Shown piece by piece: positions 44,346 to 54,388 of a stretch of DNA of 64,000 nucleotides. Position numbers and translations under genes: made by a program. Position 1 is the stretch's first letter; each line of letters begins with the position of its first letter. Below the pieces are notes generated by a model. It had not been told where the DNA came from and made no database searches. It was given only the letters and a program-made list of their open reading frames with translations. Source of the DNA: Shewanella sp. NFH-SH190041 (lineage in GTDB: Bacteria > Pseudomonadota > Gammaproteobacteria > Enterobacterales > Shewanellaceae); NCBI RefSeq assembly GCF_024363255.1, contig NZ_AP026070.1:496001-560000 (forward strand). The letters are read 5' to 3'.

Positions 44346-45677
44346 TTAGAGGATAAAGCGGCTTAGATCTTCATCCTGTACCAGATTATCCAGATGACCG
44401 TTAACATAGTCTGCATCAATGGTCATGGTGGTGCCGGACTTATCAGATGCCTCATAGGAGATATCTTCCATCAGTCGCTCTAGCACTGTGTGCAGTCGAC
44501 GGGCACCGATATTTTCAGTCCGCTCATTCACCTGCCATGCAGCTTGTGCAATACGGTCAATACCTGACTCGGTAAACTCAATGCTCACGCCTTCTGTTGC
44601 CAGCAGTGCGATGTACTGCTCTGTCAGCGAGGCGTGTGGTTCGGTCAAAATGCGTTTAAAGTCATCGGCACTCAGCGCATCCAGCTCTACCCGGATTGGC
44701 AGGCGGCCTTGCAGTTCTGGGATCAGATCCGATGGCTTGGCCATCTGGAATGCACCAGAGGCAATAAACAGAATGTGGTCGGTTTTTACCATACCATGCT
44801 TGGTGTTGACGGTGCAGCCTTCTACCAGTGGCAGCAGATCACGTTGCACCCCTTCACGGGAAACGTCTGGGCCTGAGGTTTCCCCACGCTTACAGATTTT
44901 GTCAATTTCATCCAAGAATACGATACCGTGCTGTTCAACCAGCTCAATGGCTTGTTCTTTCAGCTCTTCTGGATTCACCAACTTTGCGGCTTCTTCTTCA
45001 ACCAGTTGTTTTAGCGCATCTTTGATTTTCATCTTCTTGCGCTTACTGCCACCTTGTCCCATGTTCTGGAATAGGCTTTGCAGTTGGTTGGTCATCTCTT
45101 CCATACCTGGAGGTGACATGATTTCAACGCCCATTTGTGGTGCAGCGATATCGATTTCGATCTCTTTGTCATCCAGCTGGCCTTCACGCAGTTTTTTGCG
45201 AAATACTTGGCGAGTGTTGGATTGACTATCACTCTGGCTGTCGTTGTCCCAGTCATTTTTAGGTTTAGGCAGCAGGGCATCAAGGATGCGCTCTTCCGCA
45301 GCATCTTCTGCGCGGCTGCGGCATTTGACCATCTGCTCTTCACGGGTCAGTTTGACTGCAGCGTCAGTTAGATCGCGGATAATGGTTTCCACTTCTTTAC
45401 CGACATAGCCCACTTCAGTGAACTTAGTGGCTTCAACCTTGATAAATGGTGCTTTAGCCAATTTAGCGAGACGGCGGGCAATTTCAGTTTTACCTACGCC
45501 GGTTGGGCCAATCATCAAAATATTTTTCGGGGTCACTTCTTGACGCAATGCAGCATCAAGTTGCATCCGGCGCCAGCGGTTACGCAGGGCAATGGCCACT
45601 GAGCGTTTGGCTTTGTGCTGACCGATAATGTGGGCGTCCAGTTCGTGGACGATCTCGCGGGGTGTCATTTCAGACAT
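44346..45677 (-). CDS. hslU: HslU unfoldase ATPase
   Basis: AAA+ ClpYQ unfoldase feeding substrates to HslV. It has Walker [10 protein letters not shown], Walker [11 protein letters not shown], the pore-loop region, and the C-terminal tail ending DEDLSRFIL that docks into HslV. Length 443 is normal. It starts 23 bp after hslV. Confidence 0.97.
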   Translation of the reverse strand: MSEMTPREIVHELDAHIIGQHKAKRSVAIALRNRWRRMQLDAALRQEVTPKNILMIGPTGVGKTEIARRLAKLAKAPFIKVEATKFTEVGYVGKEVETIIRDLTDAAVKLTREEQMVKCRSRAEDAAEERILDALLPKPKNDWDNDSQSDSQSNTRQVFRKKLREGQLDDKEIEIDIAAPQMGVEIMSPPGMEEMTNQLQSLFQNMGQGGSKRKKMKIKDALKQLVEEEAAKLVNPEELKEQAIELVEQHGIVFLDEIDKICKRGETSGPDVSREGVQRDLLPLVEGCTVNTKHGMVKTDHILFIASGAFQMAKPSDLIPELQGRLPIRVELDALSADDFKRILTEPHASLTEQYIALLATEGVSIEFTESGIDRIAQAAWQVNERTENIGARRLHTVLERLMEDISYEASDKSGTTMTIDADYVNGHLDNLVQDEDLSRFIL

Positions 45678-45700
45678 AAAGCATTCCTCAACGAATTGGC

Positions 45701-46225
45701 TCAGTAAGACAGTTCTTCTACGGTTTTGAATTGGTTGGTATAGACGCAGATATCACCGGCTATGGTCAGAGCTTTTTCAGCAATATCACGGGCGCTTAAT
45801 TCGGTATTTTCGAGCAGTGCTAATGCGGCTGCTTGAGCATAGTTACCACCAGAGCCGATGGCTAGCAAATCATGCTCTGGCTGCACCACATCACCGTTAC
45901 CAGTGATGATCAGTGAGCATTCGTGATCCGCGACAACCAGCATGGCTTCAAGCTTGCGCAGGGCGCGATCGCTGCGCCAGTCTTTTGCCAGCTCCACGGC
46001 TGACTTCAACAAATGGCCCTGGTGCATTTCCAGTTTTGCTTCAAAGCGCTCAAACAGGGTAAAGGCATCGGCAGTACCGCCAGCAAATCCTGCCAGTACT
46101 TTGTTGTGGTACAGGCGGCGCACTTTGCGGGCATTGCCTTTCATTACGGTATTGCCCAAAGACACCTGGCCGTCACCGGCAATGACAACTTGGTTGTTGC
46201 GGCGTACAGATACGATAGTGGTCAC
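45701..46225 (-). CDS. hslV: HslV peptidase
   Basis: Threonine peptidase of the ClpQY complex. The N-terminal TTIVSVRR has the nucleophile Thr after Met removal, and [11 protein letters not shown] is family-typical. It starts at GTG 46225, as in E. coli. A sigma-32-like promoter lies upstream. Confidence 0.96.
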   Translation of the reverse strand: MTTIVSVRRNNQVVIAGDGQVSLGNTVMKGNARKVRRLYHNKVLAGFAGGTADAFTLFERFEAKLEMHQGHLLKSAVELAKDWRSDRALRKLEAMLVVADHECSLIITGNGDVVQPEHDLLAIGSGGNYAQAAALALLENTELSARDIAEKALTIAGDICVYTNQFKTVEELSY

Positions 46226-46284
46226 AATAGATCCTCTCTCTTTGCCAGCAGGGTGATATCAATGCTGGTGTTCAATGAAAAAAG

Positions 46285-46313
46285 ATATGGGGACATATAG
46301 CGGGAAAAACAAG
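46285..46313 (-). promoter_or_regulatory. Sigma-32 heat-shock promoter for hslVU
   Basis: On the minus strand CTTGTTT and CCCCATAT are separated by 14 nt, close to the sigma-32 consensus CTTGAAA-N12-14-CCCCATNT. It lies about 60 bp upstream of hslV. Confidence 0.75.
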
Positions 46314-46354
46314 GGCGCAAGCGGATTGTCAGTGCTTTTCGCGACAGAGTGCGC

Positions 46355-46382
46355 AAAAAAACGCCCCGGAAGCGGGGGCGTT
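46355..46382 (-). terminator. Terminator after the ftsN-like gene
   Basis: On the minus strand AACGCCCC/GGGGCGTT stem followed by T7. It ends the argS-ftsN unit before hslV. Confidence 0.8.
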
Positions 46383-46387
46383 GGTGT

Positions 46388-46957
46388 TTATAGTCTTATC
46401 AGAATACAGCCATTGATGCTGGCCCGTTGCAAAGCGTGACGTTTGCTTTCAGCATCCCGTTTGCTGGGGAATGGCCCCAAAACCACTTTGTACCATAGGC
46501 CTGTGGTGCCTTTGACCTCTCGGACATGGGCTTCAAGTCCCTGAAATGCCATTTTCGCCCGCAGTGTATCGGCTTGGGATTGTAGCCTGAAAGAAGCGCA
46601 TTGGATCTCATGGGGGCGGGGAGCAGGCTCATCCTGGATCGGAATTTCCACTTCCACCTTTTTATTTTCCAGCGCTTGCTGATAAGTCCACTCTTCCTTG
46701 GGTTTGGGCGGCAACGCATTGGGATCTTTTTTCGCCGGCGTTGTTGTGACCGGTTTACGGACTTCAACAGGCGCCGCTTCAGGCTTAGGGCTGTCTTTTA
46801 GCTGCCATAAAAAATAGCAAAAACCGGCTATTGCCACAGCAACCACAGCGCTCAGCACCACTGGCAGTCGCCGCTTGGGCGCTGCCTTATTACGGTGTGA
46901 ACTTGAACTTCCTTTTTTCGCCCGCGGCTTGCGGTTGGCGTAATCCCTTGTTGCCAT
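46388..46957 (-). CDS. ftsN: SPOR-domain protein, FtsN-like
   Basis: Cell-division protein with a basic cytoplasmic start, one membrane helix (VVLSAVVAVAIAGFCYFLWQL) and a C-terminal SPOR domain (IQCASFRLQSQADTLRAKMAFQGLEAHVREVKGTTGLWYKVVLGPF) that binds denuded glycan strands at the septum. The position between argS and hslV is normal for FtsN in this group. Three bases after argS. Confidence 0.85.
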   Translation of the reverse strand: MATRDYANRKPRAKKGSSSSHRNKAAPKRRLPVVLSAVVAVAIAGFCYFLWQLKDSPKPEAAPVEVRKPVTTTPAKKDPNALPPKPKEEWTYQQALENKKVEVEIPIQDEPAPRPHEIQCASFRLQSQADTLRAKMAFQGLEAHVREVKGTTGLWYKVVLGPFPSKRDAESKRHALQRASINGCILIRL

Positions 46958-46960
46958 TAA

Positions 46961-48706
46961 TTACATCCGTTCCAGAGTTTCAAGACCCAGCAGATTCAGA
47001 CCCTGTTTCAGCGTGTTGGCTGTCAGTTGACTCAGCAGCAGACGGCTATCACGTTGCTCCTGCGTGTCAGCTGCCAGAACTGGGCAAGCCTCGTAGAAAC
47101 TAGAGAAGGCGCCAGCCAGTTCAAACAAGTAGCCACACAGCACATGAGGGTGACCCTTGCTGACCATACGGGTCAGGGTTTCACCAAACTGGGCCAGTTT
47201 ATTACCCAGTTCTTTCTCTTTGTCATGCTCCAGTGAAATGGTTGCAGCAGACAGATCAATGTTTTCTGCACGTTTGAAGATACCGGCAACCCGAGTGTAT
47301 GCATACAGTAGGTAAGGCGCGGTGTTGCCTTCAAAACTCAGCATCTGATCAAAGCTGAAGATATAGTCACTGGCGCGGTTCTTGGACAGATCAGCATATT
47401 TTACTGAGGCAGTGCCCACCACTTTGGCGATATGTGCCAGTTCTTGCTCATCCATATCAGGGTTTTTGCTACGCACCAGTTCCAAAGCGCGGCTGTTGGC
47501 TTCATCAAGCAGATCAACCAATTTGACTACACCACCGGAGCGAGTTTTGAATGGACGGCCATCTTCACCGTTCATGGTGCCAAAGCCCAGATGTTCTAAG
47601 CTGACATTTTCAGGGGCGAAGCCTGCCGCTTTAACTAAGGCAAATACTTGTTGGAAATGCAGTGCCTGACGCAGATCAACAAAGTACATAATACGGTCAG
47701 CTTTCAGGGTATTCGCACGGTAGCGGATGGCGGCCAAGTCAGTGGTGGCATACAGGTAACCGCCGTCAGCTTTTTGGATAATAACTGGCAGAGGTTCGCC
47801 TTCTTTGTTGTGGAATTCATCTTGGAATACCACTTTGGCACCATGGCTTTCAGACAGCAGGCCTTTAGCATCCAGATCGCTAACCACTTTGGGCAGATCA
47901 TCATTGTAGCTAGACTCGCCACGGACATCGGCGCGGGTCAGACTGACATCCAGACGTTGGTAGATATCCAAACAATGGTTTAAAGAGATATCGTTAAATT
48001 GACGCCACAGTTTCAGGCAGTATTCATCGCCGGACTGTAGTTCAACGACCAAATGACGGGCGCGGGTAGCAAACTCTTCTGATTCGTCAAAACGCAGTTT
48101 GGCGGCGCGATAGAACCCCTCCAGATCGGATAGTTCCAGCTCTGCTTTATCGCCATTCTGACCCTGTAGCTCTTCCATATAGGCCAGCAGCATACCGAAC
48201 TGAGTACCCCAGTCACCTACGTGGTTCTGACGGATAACTTTGTGGCCCATAAATTCCAGTGCGCGGGCACAAGCATCACCGATAATGGTGGAGCGCAGGT
48301 GACCGACGTGCATTTCTTTGGCCAGGTTTGGCGAAGAATAATCTACTACCACGGTTTGGGCTGCAGGCAGTGTTAGCCCCAGCTTGTCACCTTGTAGTGC
48401 GGCCATCAGTTGGTTGGCCAGTGCATTATCATCGATAAAGAAGTTGATAAAACCAGGGCCGGCAATTTCGACTTTGGCGACATGGCTGGATGCTGGCAGA
48501 TTATCAATGATTAACTGCGCCAATTCGCGGGGATTTTTGCCTGCCGCTTTGGTCATCATCATGGCCAAGTTGGTTGCCAAATCTCCGTGGCTCTTATCCT
48601 TGGTTCGATCGACCTGGATTCGCGGTTCAAAATCAGCAGGTAAAATAGCCTGTTGTTTCAGGGAATCAACGGTTTGTTCGAGTAATGATTGGATATGTGA
48701 TTTCAT
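46961..48706 (-). CDS. argS: Arginyl-tRNA synthetase
   Basis: Class I synthetase, 581 residues. The HIGH-type motif is HVGH within [17 protein letters not shown], with the KMSK-region equivalents degenerate as usual for ArgRS and the C-terminal anticodon-binding domain ending [12 protein letters not shown]. It is encoded with ftsN. Confidence 0.97.
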   Translation of the reverse strand: MKSHIQSLLEQTVDSLKQQAILPADFEPRIQVDRTKDKSHGDLATNLAMMMTKAAGKNPRELAQLIIDNLPASSHVAKVEIAGPGFINFFIDDNALANQLMAALQGDKLGLTLPAAQTVVVDYSSPNLAKEMHVGHLRSTIIGDACARALEFMGHKVIRQNHVGDWGTQFGMLLAYMEELQGQNGDKAELELSDLEGFYRAAKLRFDESEEFATRARHLVVELQSGDEYCLKLWRQFNDISLNHCLDIYQRLDVSLTRADVRGESSYNDDLPKVVSDLDAKGLLSESHGAKVVFQDEFHNKEGEPLPVIIQKADGGYLYATTDLAAIRYRANTLKADRIMYFVDLRQALHFQQVFALVKAAGFAPENVSLEHLGFGTMNGEDGRPFKTRSGGVVKLVDLLDEANSRALELVRSKNPDMDEQELAHIAKVVGTASVKYADLSKNRASDYIFSFDQMLSFEGNTAPYLLYAYTRVAGIFKRAENIDLSAATISLEHDKEKELGNKLAQFGETLTRMVSKGHPHVLCGYLFELAGAFSSFYEACPVLAADTQEQRDSRLLLSQLTANTLKQGLNLLGLETLERM

Positions 48707-49099
48707 GGCGTATTTAGTACCGACTGCGTTGGTAAAAATGTATGTGAATAACCATACATTCTATCCGCTACCGCTACCTTCTGGCTATCCTCTGATTGGA
48801 TTTTTATCTTTCCCCTTTTTTGAGATGCGAAATCTCATAGATGTAGTGGGTGTTAATGCCTAATAAGACTATTTTTCGGGACTATTAAGCGCCTTATAGC
48901 CAGAGAATAAAGAGAAGTAATTAAATAAATATGTAGTTAATTGTGCATAAGTTGGCGGTTATATTTATTTCATCGTGTTATGAAATCATAATTGCTAACC
49001 GAGGGTAATTGGTTTGTGTCGGAGTTTAAATTGCTGAGTATTAACCCCCAGTTTCCGCAATGAATATGCGAAGACTGGGAAAACAGAATAACAGCATTA
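48707..49099. other. Gap between dedA and argS
   Basis: Nothing convincing found. An ATTTCAT/ATGAAAT hairpin at 48967-48986 could be a weak end of the DedA transcript, and the rest must hold the argS promoter. Confidence 0.45.
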
Positions 49100-49720
49100 T
49101 TAACAGGAATTGGCTGAGCGTTTTTTCTGCCATAGCCAAATAGCCACTGCGCCACCAAGAACTACTAACGTCCCAATCGCCCACATTAGCAGTTGATGTG
49201 AGTGATAAAAGGTCAGCAGCGGTGTCATTTCATGTCGCAAGATGGCAGGGCCGACTCCAAAAAGTAGCACCCAGCTAACCGTTGCCAATAAGTTGCCCAG
49301 TAGGAAGGTTTTTAATGGTAATTTGGCGATGCCGCAGCCAATACACATGGTTTGCTTTAGCCCTTCAATAAAGCGGCTCAGTAGCAGTGCAATCATGCCA
49401 TAGCGTTCGATAAATCCATGTAGCCTGCGTTCTGTCTGAGGTTTTACCCAGCCCTTTTTCAGCAACACATCACCAAAGCGTAAGCCGATGATATAACCGA
49501 TACAGTTACCAGAAAAAGCGCTTAGTCCCGCGACCAGCAGTACGCCGGGTAGTGACATTTGCCCTCCAGCAGCGAGTATGCCTGAGACGATCAAAAAGGA
49601 CTGTCCCGGTGCAGGAATGCCAACGCCCTCCACCGCGATAGCGAGTGCCAGAATAAAATAACCGTACTGATGCAGGTAGGGGGTTAAATCAGAGATGATA
49701 TGTTGCAGTGTATCGAGCAT
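49100..49720 (-). CDS. DedA-family membrane protein
   Basis: DedA/SNARE-associated fold membrane protein. Members transport undecaprenyl phosphate or support membrane homeostasis. The motifs are VEGVGIPAPGQSFLIVSG, FSGNCIGYIIG and ERYGMIALLLSRFIEGLKQTMCIGCGIAK (conserved R and G residues). About five helices, 206 residues. Confidence 0.92.
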   Translation of the reverse strand: MLDTLQHIISDLTPYLHQYGYFILALAIAVEGVGIPAPGQSFLIVSGILAAGGQMSLPGVLLVAGLSAFSGNCIGYIIGLRFGDVLLKKGWVKPQTERRLHGFIERYGMIALLLSRFIEGLKQTMCIGCGIAKLPLKTFLLGNLLATVSWVLLFGVGPAILRHEMTPLLTFYHSHQLLMWAIGTLVVLGGAVAIWLWQKKRSANSC

Positions 49721-49880
49721 AGGCCGTATGAGTTAAAGCAGTCAGAAGTACTCAGTCTAAAGCATGCCGGAGCTGATACCAATTCAGATAATGCTGATAT
49801 GAGTATTGTCGAACTTGCAGCGCGTTACGCCGTGATATTGTTTGGCGCGAGTAGTTAGGCTAAATCAGATGATAAAGATA

Positions 49881-49910
49881 AAAAAACAGCAGGATTTTCC
49901 CTGCTGTTTT
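49881..49910. terminator. Bidirectional terminator
   Basis: AAAACAGCAGG/CCCTGCTGTTTT stem. On the minus strand it ends the YejM-like gene with a T-run. Confidence 0.8.
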
Positions 49911-49936
49911 CGTCATTTGCATTTACGCCTGAGCTG

Positions 49937-51748
49937 TTACTTCAGAAACTGGCGCATTTGCTGTAGCGCTTGCTGTAACTGGGCAAAGTCAGGTTGCCCA
50001 GTCAGTGGTCGGTAGTGTCGGTCCAGCAGTTGATAACCGCCATTTTTACCACTAACGGTCAGAATACTGTTTTTAGAGACGAGAGCATAATCGGTATAAC
50101 TAGCCACCATGCGAAAAGGTACCTGCTTTGGATTTGGCGCCAAGATGTCTTGACCTGTGCTGTAGTCAGATACTGGGTTTTTCAGTCCCAGATAATGCTG
50201 TAGCAGGGTCGGGGCAATATCGACATGGCTGGTCGGTAGTTCACTGATCCCAGATTTAATACCGGGACCCACAATCACCATGGGCACTTTTGCTTGGGCG
50301 TCAGAAAAATTGGAATTATGACCCCAATAGTTCAGTTTATTGTCGTTGGCTTCCTGACCATGATCGCCGGTGATAATGACAACCGTGTTATCCCGATCTG
50401 GGCTGTGTTCAATGGCGGTTAAGACTTTTCCGATGAGGGAGTCGGTAAAGTGGGCGGCAGTCATATAGCGGTTTTTGAACAATGACGCATCATAGTCATT
50501 ATTCAGTGCCATATAGTCGATTTCCTTGGCCATTGGCTCAAATTTTACCGGGTAATTCTCTGGAAACGCATACGCGTGGGGTGCATCATAAAACAGGAAG
50601 GAAAATGCTGGCTTATTCAGATCCCGATGTTTATTCCACTGTAGCCATAAACGGGTGATCTCTTCATCTTTGCCAACGGGGCCTTCTGCTTTAGATGATT
50701 TACGTAGGTTTGGCACATTGACAAACACTGTCTGGTCAAACTCTGGCTTAACCAATTGTGCTGAGGCAAAAATACCGAGCTGATAATCTTCTTGTTGTAG
50801 CACATCCATTAATACCGGACTGCGGCGGTTAGCATAGAAACTGTGCCAATAGGTGGATGGCATCCCATAGTAGAGACCGAAAATGCCAGCGCGAGTGGCA
50901 TTACCTGTGGAGAGGTGATTGTCAAAGCGCATCCCTTGTTGAGCAAATTGCCAAATATTAGGGGCGTATTTGGCGCTTAATGCATCCCAACGCCAAGAGT
51001 CGACACCAATCACCACGATATTAACCGGTTTGGTGGGTTTGTTGAGCTGCAATGGGGCGAGCGGGTAATTTAAGCTACTGCTTTTTACCTGCAGCTGTTT
51101 TTGACGATCTAAGCTGGCTTCATCTGCCCAGCCTAAATCCCGTAATAGGCGGTTAGCGGTTGTCGGGTAAAACAGTGGCAGAAAACGGTTCTGGGTAGTG
51201 ATGCTCTGAATCGCATTGGCCGAAGCCCAGATATGGGTAAGATGGGTCGCCAGTAAACAGATAAACAGGCCGCTAAAAAAGAGTTTATTGACCGGCCGAC
51301 GAATTTTAGCTTTAGCTTGTAGTTGGTAGAGCAGATACATGACGGCGGTGCTACCCATGGCGGCGGCGATCACCAGCAAGATGTTGCCCGTAGTGAACTC
51401 AACGATACCGCCGGATAGTAGCAGCTCAACTAAAATCCACTGAATATGATAGCGATATTGGGCGAATACTTGGGTATCGATATATAGCGCCAGTAAGGGG
51501 GCGGCAAACAATAGTGCCGTTAGTAAGGCGCGGATACGCTCGGGTTTAATGAATGTGACCGGTAAGGTAATAAGCCCCCACAGGGCAAATAGCAAGCCCA
51601 TTTGGCTCAGTGTAGCAACTAGTAGGTAGCCAAGGCTGACGGCGGTCTGGCCTTGAGGTAAATAGCGAAAATAGCCCAGGCAGATAATGCAGGCAATAAG
51701 GGCGCTAATGAAGATCATCCGCCCGTGTTGTTGAATTCGGGAACGCAT
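49937..51748 (-). CDS. YejM/PbgA-like inner-membrane protein (DUF3413 plus sulfatase fold)
   Basis: Five or so N-terminal helices (DUF3413 region) followed by a periplasmic alkaline-phosphatase/sulfatase-fold domain (IVVIGVDSWRWDALSAKYAPNIWQFAQQGMRF; VVIITGDHGQEANDN). E. coli LapC/YejM/PbgA of this type senses LPS and controls LpxC, so a similar envelope role is likely. The upstream TTG would give 10 more residues; ATG 51748 looks better. 603 residues. Confidence 0.87.
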   Translation of the reverse strand: MRSRIQQHGRMIFISALIACIICLGYFRYLPQGQTAVSLGYLLVATLSQMGLLFALWGLITLPVTFIKPERIRALLTALLFAAPLLALYIDTQVFAQYRYHIQWILVELLLSGGIVEFTTGNILLVIAAAMGSTAVMYLLYQLQAKAKIRRPVNKLFFSGLFICLLATHLTHIWASANAIQSITTQNRFLPLFYPTTANRLLRDLGWADEASLDRQKQLQVKSSSLNYPLAPLQLNKPTKPVNIVVIGVDSWRWDALSAKYAPNIWQFAQQGMRFDNHLSTGNATRAGIFGLYYGMPSTYWHSFYANRRSPVLMDVLQQEDYQLGIFASAQLVKPEFDQTVFVNVPNLRKSSKAEGPVGKDEEITRLWLQWNKHRDLNKPAFSFLFYDAPHAYAFPENYPVKFEPMAKEIDYMALNNDYDASLFKNRYMTAAHFTDSLIGKVLTAIEHSPDRDNTVVIITGDHGQEANDNKLNYWGHNSNFSDAQAKVPMVIVGPGIKSGISELPTSHVDIAPTLLQHYLGLKNPVSDYSTGQDILAPNPKQVPFRMVASYTDYALVSKNSILTVSGKNGGYQLLDRHYRPLTGQPDFAQLQQALQQMRQFLK

Positions 51749-51814
51749 TGGCTCGGGATTCTTATTGTTGTGGGGCAATCAGATATGACTGCCGCCGTTA
51801 ATTGACGTCGGTGA

Positions 51815-52282
51815 TTATAAGTTGCACTTTACTTTGACAACGATTTTGCGCACATATTCACTGCCGGGTGCTACACCGGGCATATGGATATCCCCGGGGA
51901 AGAAAACAGCAAACATACCGGCAGTGACAGTGACAAAATTGGCTTGTGCCAGCAAAGGGGCACTGTGAAATTCAGCAAAATCACGTTCAGCGTTATAGAC
52001 AGTATCCGGCTGACGCTCCGCCAGTGGTAACACTCCGCATTGTTCTTCGCCGCAAAGCACGAATTGGACATCGATATAGTTCTTATGAATTTCAAATGGT
52101 GCGGTGTGCCGGTCTTTTGGGGTGTAATCGTTGACGATGGCAAAAACATTGTCACCGTCCACCGTATAACGGCCGGGAGCAGCATGACTGTAATCTGTGG
52201 TGCCCAAGTGCTCAAGGGCTAGGCGGATGCCGGGATGTAAAGCATCGTATTGGCTGCGGTTCGCAAGTGAATCAAGGATCAT
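51815..52282 (-). CDS. YhcH/YjgK/YiaL-family (DUF386) protein
   Basis: 155-residue cupin-like protein of the YhcH/YiaL family, linked in some bacteria to sugar or sialic-acid metabolism. It has HKNYIDVQFVLCGEEQ and FFPGDIHMPGV with His residues likely binding a metal. AAGGAAT lies upstream of ATG 52282. The substrate is unknown. Confidence 0.87.
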   Translation of the reverse strand: MILDSLANRSQYDALHPGIRLALEHLGTTDYSHAAPGRYTVDGDNVFAIVNDYTPKDRHTAPFEIHKNYIDVQFVLCGEEQCGVLPLAERQPDTVYNAERDFAEFHSAPLLAQANFVTVTAGMFAVFFPGDIHMPGVAPGSEYVRKIVVKVKCNL

Positions 52283-52496
52283 ATTGCATTCCTTCAGGGT
52301 AATTTGCTGCGCAGTATACTCTGTCAGGGACGCAGCAGCCCAGAGAAGGTGCTTATTTCTGCGACAGTTTATCTACTGTATTTGTGTCCGAGCCGAGGCT
52401 ATCGGTTGTTGCGCTGTCATGCCGCAGTGGTTGCTAGGTGGTGCTAGACTGGATTTGTTAGCTACGGGTTATTTAGGGGCGATGGAGGATGTCCTA

Positions 52497-52760
52497 GGGT
52501 TTGTTGACCTTTCAAGTTTGTTTTTGCAGCGATTTGAGGGTGCTTTATACAAGGCAGCGGTTTTGATAGGTAGTTGCGCTACCTGATAAGCCGATAACGC
52601 AGTAGAAAGGCGCCTCAAACGCTGCCCGCAGGGTTCGGCTAAAAGCGTTTTACTCTTTGTTGAGCGGTTCTTGCTTAGCATAACTAGGCGACAAACCACT
52701 CGCCGCGATTAACACGCTTTTATCTCGAACAAAATTTAATCACGAAAGATCAATGGACCC
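52497..52760 (-). mobile_element. 264-bp MITE, second intact copy, inverted
   Basis: GGGTTTGTTGACC at the left and ATCAATGGACCC at the right, flanked by TA (52495-52496, 52761-52762). The sequence matches the copy at 41782-42044 in opposite orientation with a few mismatches in the repeats, so it is the older-looking copy. It ends 54 bp before the LON-domain gene. Confidence 0.83.
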
Positions 52761-52813
52761 TAGCAGCAAGTGATATGGCGTGGCTTCGGTAACAGGAAAC
52801 TGTGGAGGCGTTG

Positions 52814-53389
52814 ATGCGGACAGAACATATGGCCCTTTTGACACATGATGTGTTGTTACTGCCGGAAGGTCGGGTGGAACTTAAAGTGGTCGAGCCTGCT
52901 AATCTTCGCATGGTGGCGGATGTGTGTAAGGCTCGCTGTCAGCTTGCAGTAGGAATGTCCAGAGGTACAGGTTCTCCGCCATGTTATCCGTTAGCGACTC
53001 AATGCCGTATTATCGATTTTAATCAGCTGGAAGATGACGCCTTATCTTTGGTGCTTGAGGGGGTGCAGCGGGTCAAAATTCTCTCTGGCGCACAGCAGTC
53101 TGATGGGGGATGGATGATACGCTGCTTACAGTGCCCCAATTGGCAGCAGGAGCCTATAGCTGGTGAGTTTGCCATTATCAGTCAGGCCTTGGCGCAATTT
53201 TATGAAGTGAATCCAGCATTACAGGAATTGTATCCCCAACTGCACTTGGAAGATGCTTGTTGGGTCAGTCAGCGCTGGCTCGAGGTACTGCCTATGTATA
53301 ATCGGGACAAAATTAAATTACTGAGCCAACCGGATTGTCATCAAACCATGGCTTTTGTGTTACAGCTGATTAAATCCCATGGTCATTGA
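52814..53389 (+). CDS. LON substrate-binding-domain protein
   Basis: Stand-alone LON N-terminal domain (about 191 residues). It starts LLTHDVLLLPEGRVELKVVEPANLRMV and holds RIIDFNQLEDDALSLVLEGVQRVKI, with no ATPase or protease domain. Cytoplasmic; role unknown. ATG 52814 has GGAGG 6 nt upstream. MITE insertion nearby may affect its promoter. Confidence 0.85.
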   Translation: MRTEHMALLTHDVLLLPEGRVELKVVEPANLRMVADVCKARCQLAVGMSRGTGSPPCYPLATQCRIIDFNQLEDDALSLVLEGVQRVKILSGAQQSDGGWMIRCLQCPNWQQEPIAGEFAIISQALAQFYEVNPALQELYPQLHLEDACWVSQRWLEVLPMYNRDKIKLLSQPDCHQTMAFVLQLIKSHGH

Positions 53390-53461
53390 AAATAGTCTAT
53401 GTGCTGACAGTGTGGCCGCTGGCAGGTAAAATTCGGTTATGGTCCTTCATTATCCTTGCCA

Positions 53462-54388
53462 ATGACTTCTGTTCGTGCCGCCCAACCTTCCTATGTGGTT
53501 CTTCCCCGGGACATTACTGACAAATCGACCGTGCTGAGTTTTTTGATCAGCCATTTTGATCGTATTGCTGCTGAGGTCTGGCACCAGCGGGTTGCTGATG
53601 GCAAGGTGCATTGGCAGGATGGTAGTTTGATTGATGCCTCGACACTTTATCGGCCAACGGCCAGAGTGTATTACTACCGTGAAGTCGTCGCGGAAACGAA
53701 AATCCCTTTTACTGAGCAGATCCTGTATCAGGATGATGAAATTTTACTGGTGTATAAGCCTCATTTTTTACCGGTGACGCCCAGTGGTAATTATGTCAAC
53801 GAATGCTTGGTACACCGTCTTAGGCTGCGTACCGGTATTGAGAAATTAACCCCGGCACACAGGTTGGATCGGGAAACCGCGGGGGTGATGCTGTTTAGCG
53901 TTAATCCGGCCACGCGACACCACTATCATGATCTATTTAAATCCAAACATATCACTAAGCAATATCAGGCTTTAGCCCGGCTAACACCGGCATTGGCAGA
54001 CGCTGCGCGCCATGGTTCGTTAACCTTACCTTTGCGCTGGACGGTCAAAAACCGTATGAAACCCGCCGTGCCCAGTTTTTTAATGCAGATTGTGGAGGGG
54101 GAGGCGAATACTCACTCTGAAATTGCGTTGCTGGCGGTATCAGGCGATATGGGCTTGTTTCAGCTCAGTCCTATTACGGGTAAAACCCATCAATTGCGGG
54201 TTCATATGCAATCATTGGGAATGCCGCTGTGGAATGACAGGTTTTACCCTGAGCTACAACCTAAAGCTGCCGATGATTTTTCTCGCCCTCTTCAACTGTT
54301 GGCATATCGCTTGTGCTTTACCGATCCGGTGACAGGTAAAGCACATGACTGGCAGGTTGATGGATTATCTTTGCCTCAGGCTGACTGA
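53462..54388 (+). CDS. RluA-family pseudouridine synthase
   Basis: The catalytic motif is HRLDRETAGVMLF with the key Asp. The RluA-type fold continues through KQYQALARL and PITGKTHQLRVHMQSLGMPLWND. The exact RNA target cannot be told. Its 3' end overlaps the PhoD-like gene by 13 bp, convergent. Start ATG 53462 has no strong ribosome site. Confidence 0.9.
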   Translation: MTSVRAAQPSYVVLPRDITDKSTVLSFLISHFDRIAAEVWHQRVADGKVHWQDGSLIDASTLYRPTARVYYYREVVAETKIPFTEQILYQDDEILLVYKPHFLPVTPSGNYVNECLVHRLRLRTGIEKLTPAHRLDRETAGVMLFSVNPATRHHYHDLFKSKHITKQYQALARLTPALADAARHGSLTLPLRWTVKNRMKPAVPSFLMQIVEGEANTHSEIALLAVSGDMGLFQLSPITGKTHQLRVHMQSLGMPLWNDRFYPELQPKAADDFSRPLQLLAYRLCFTDPVTGKAHDWQVDGLSLPQAD

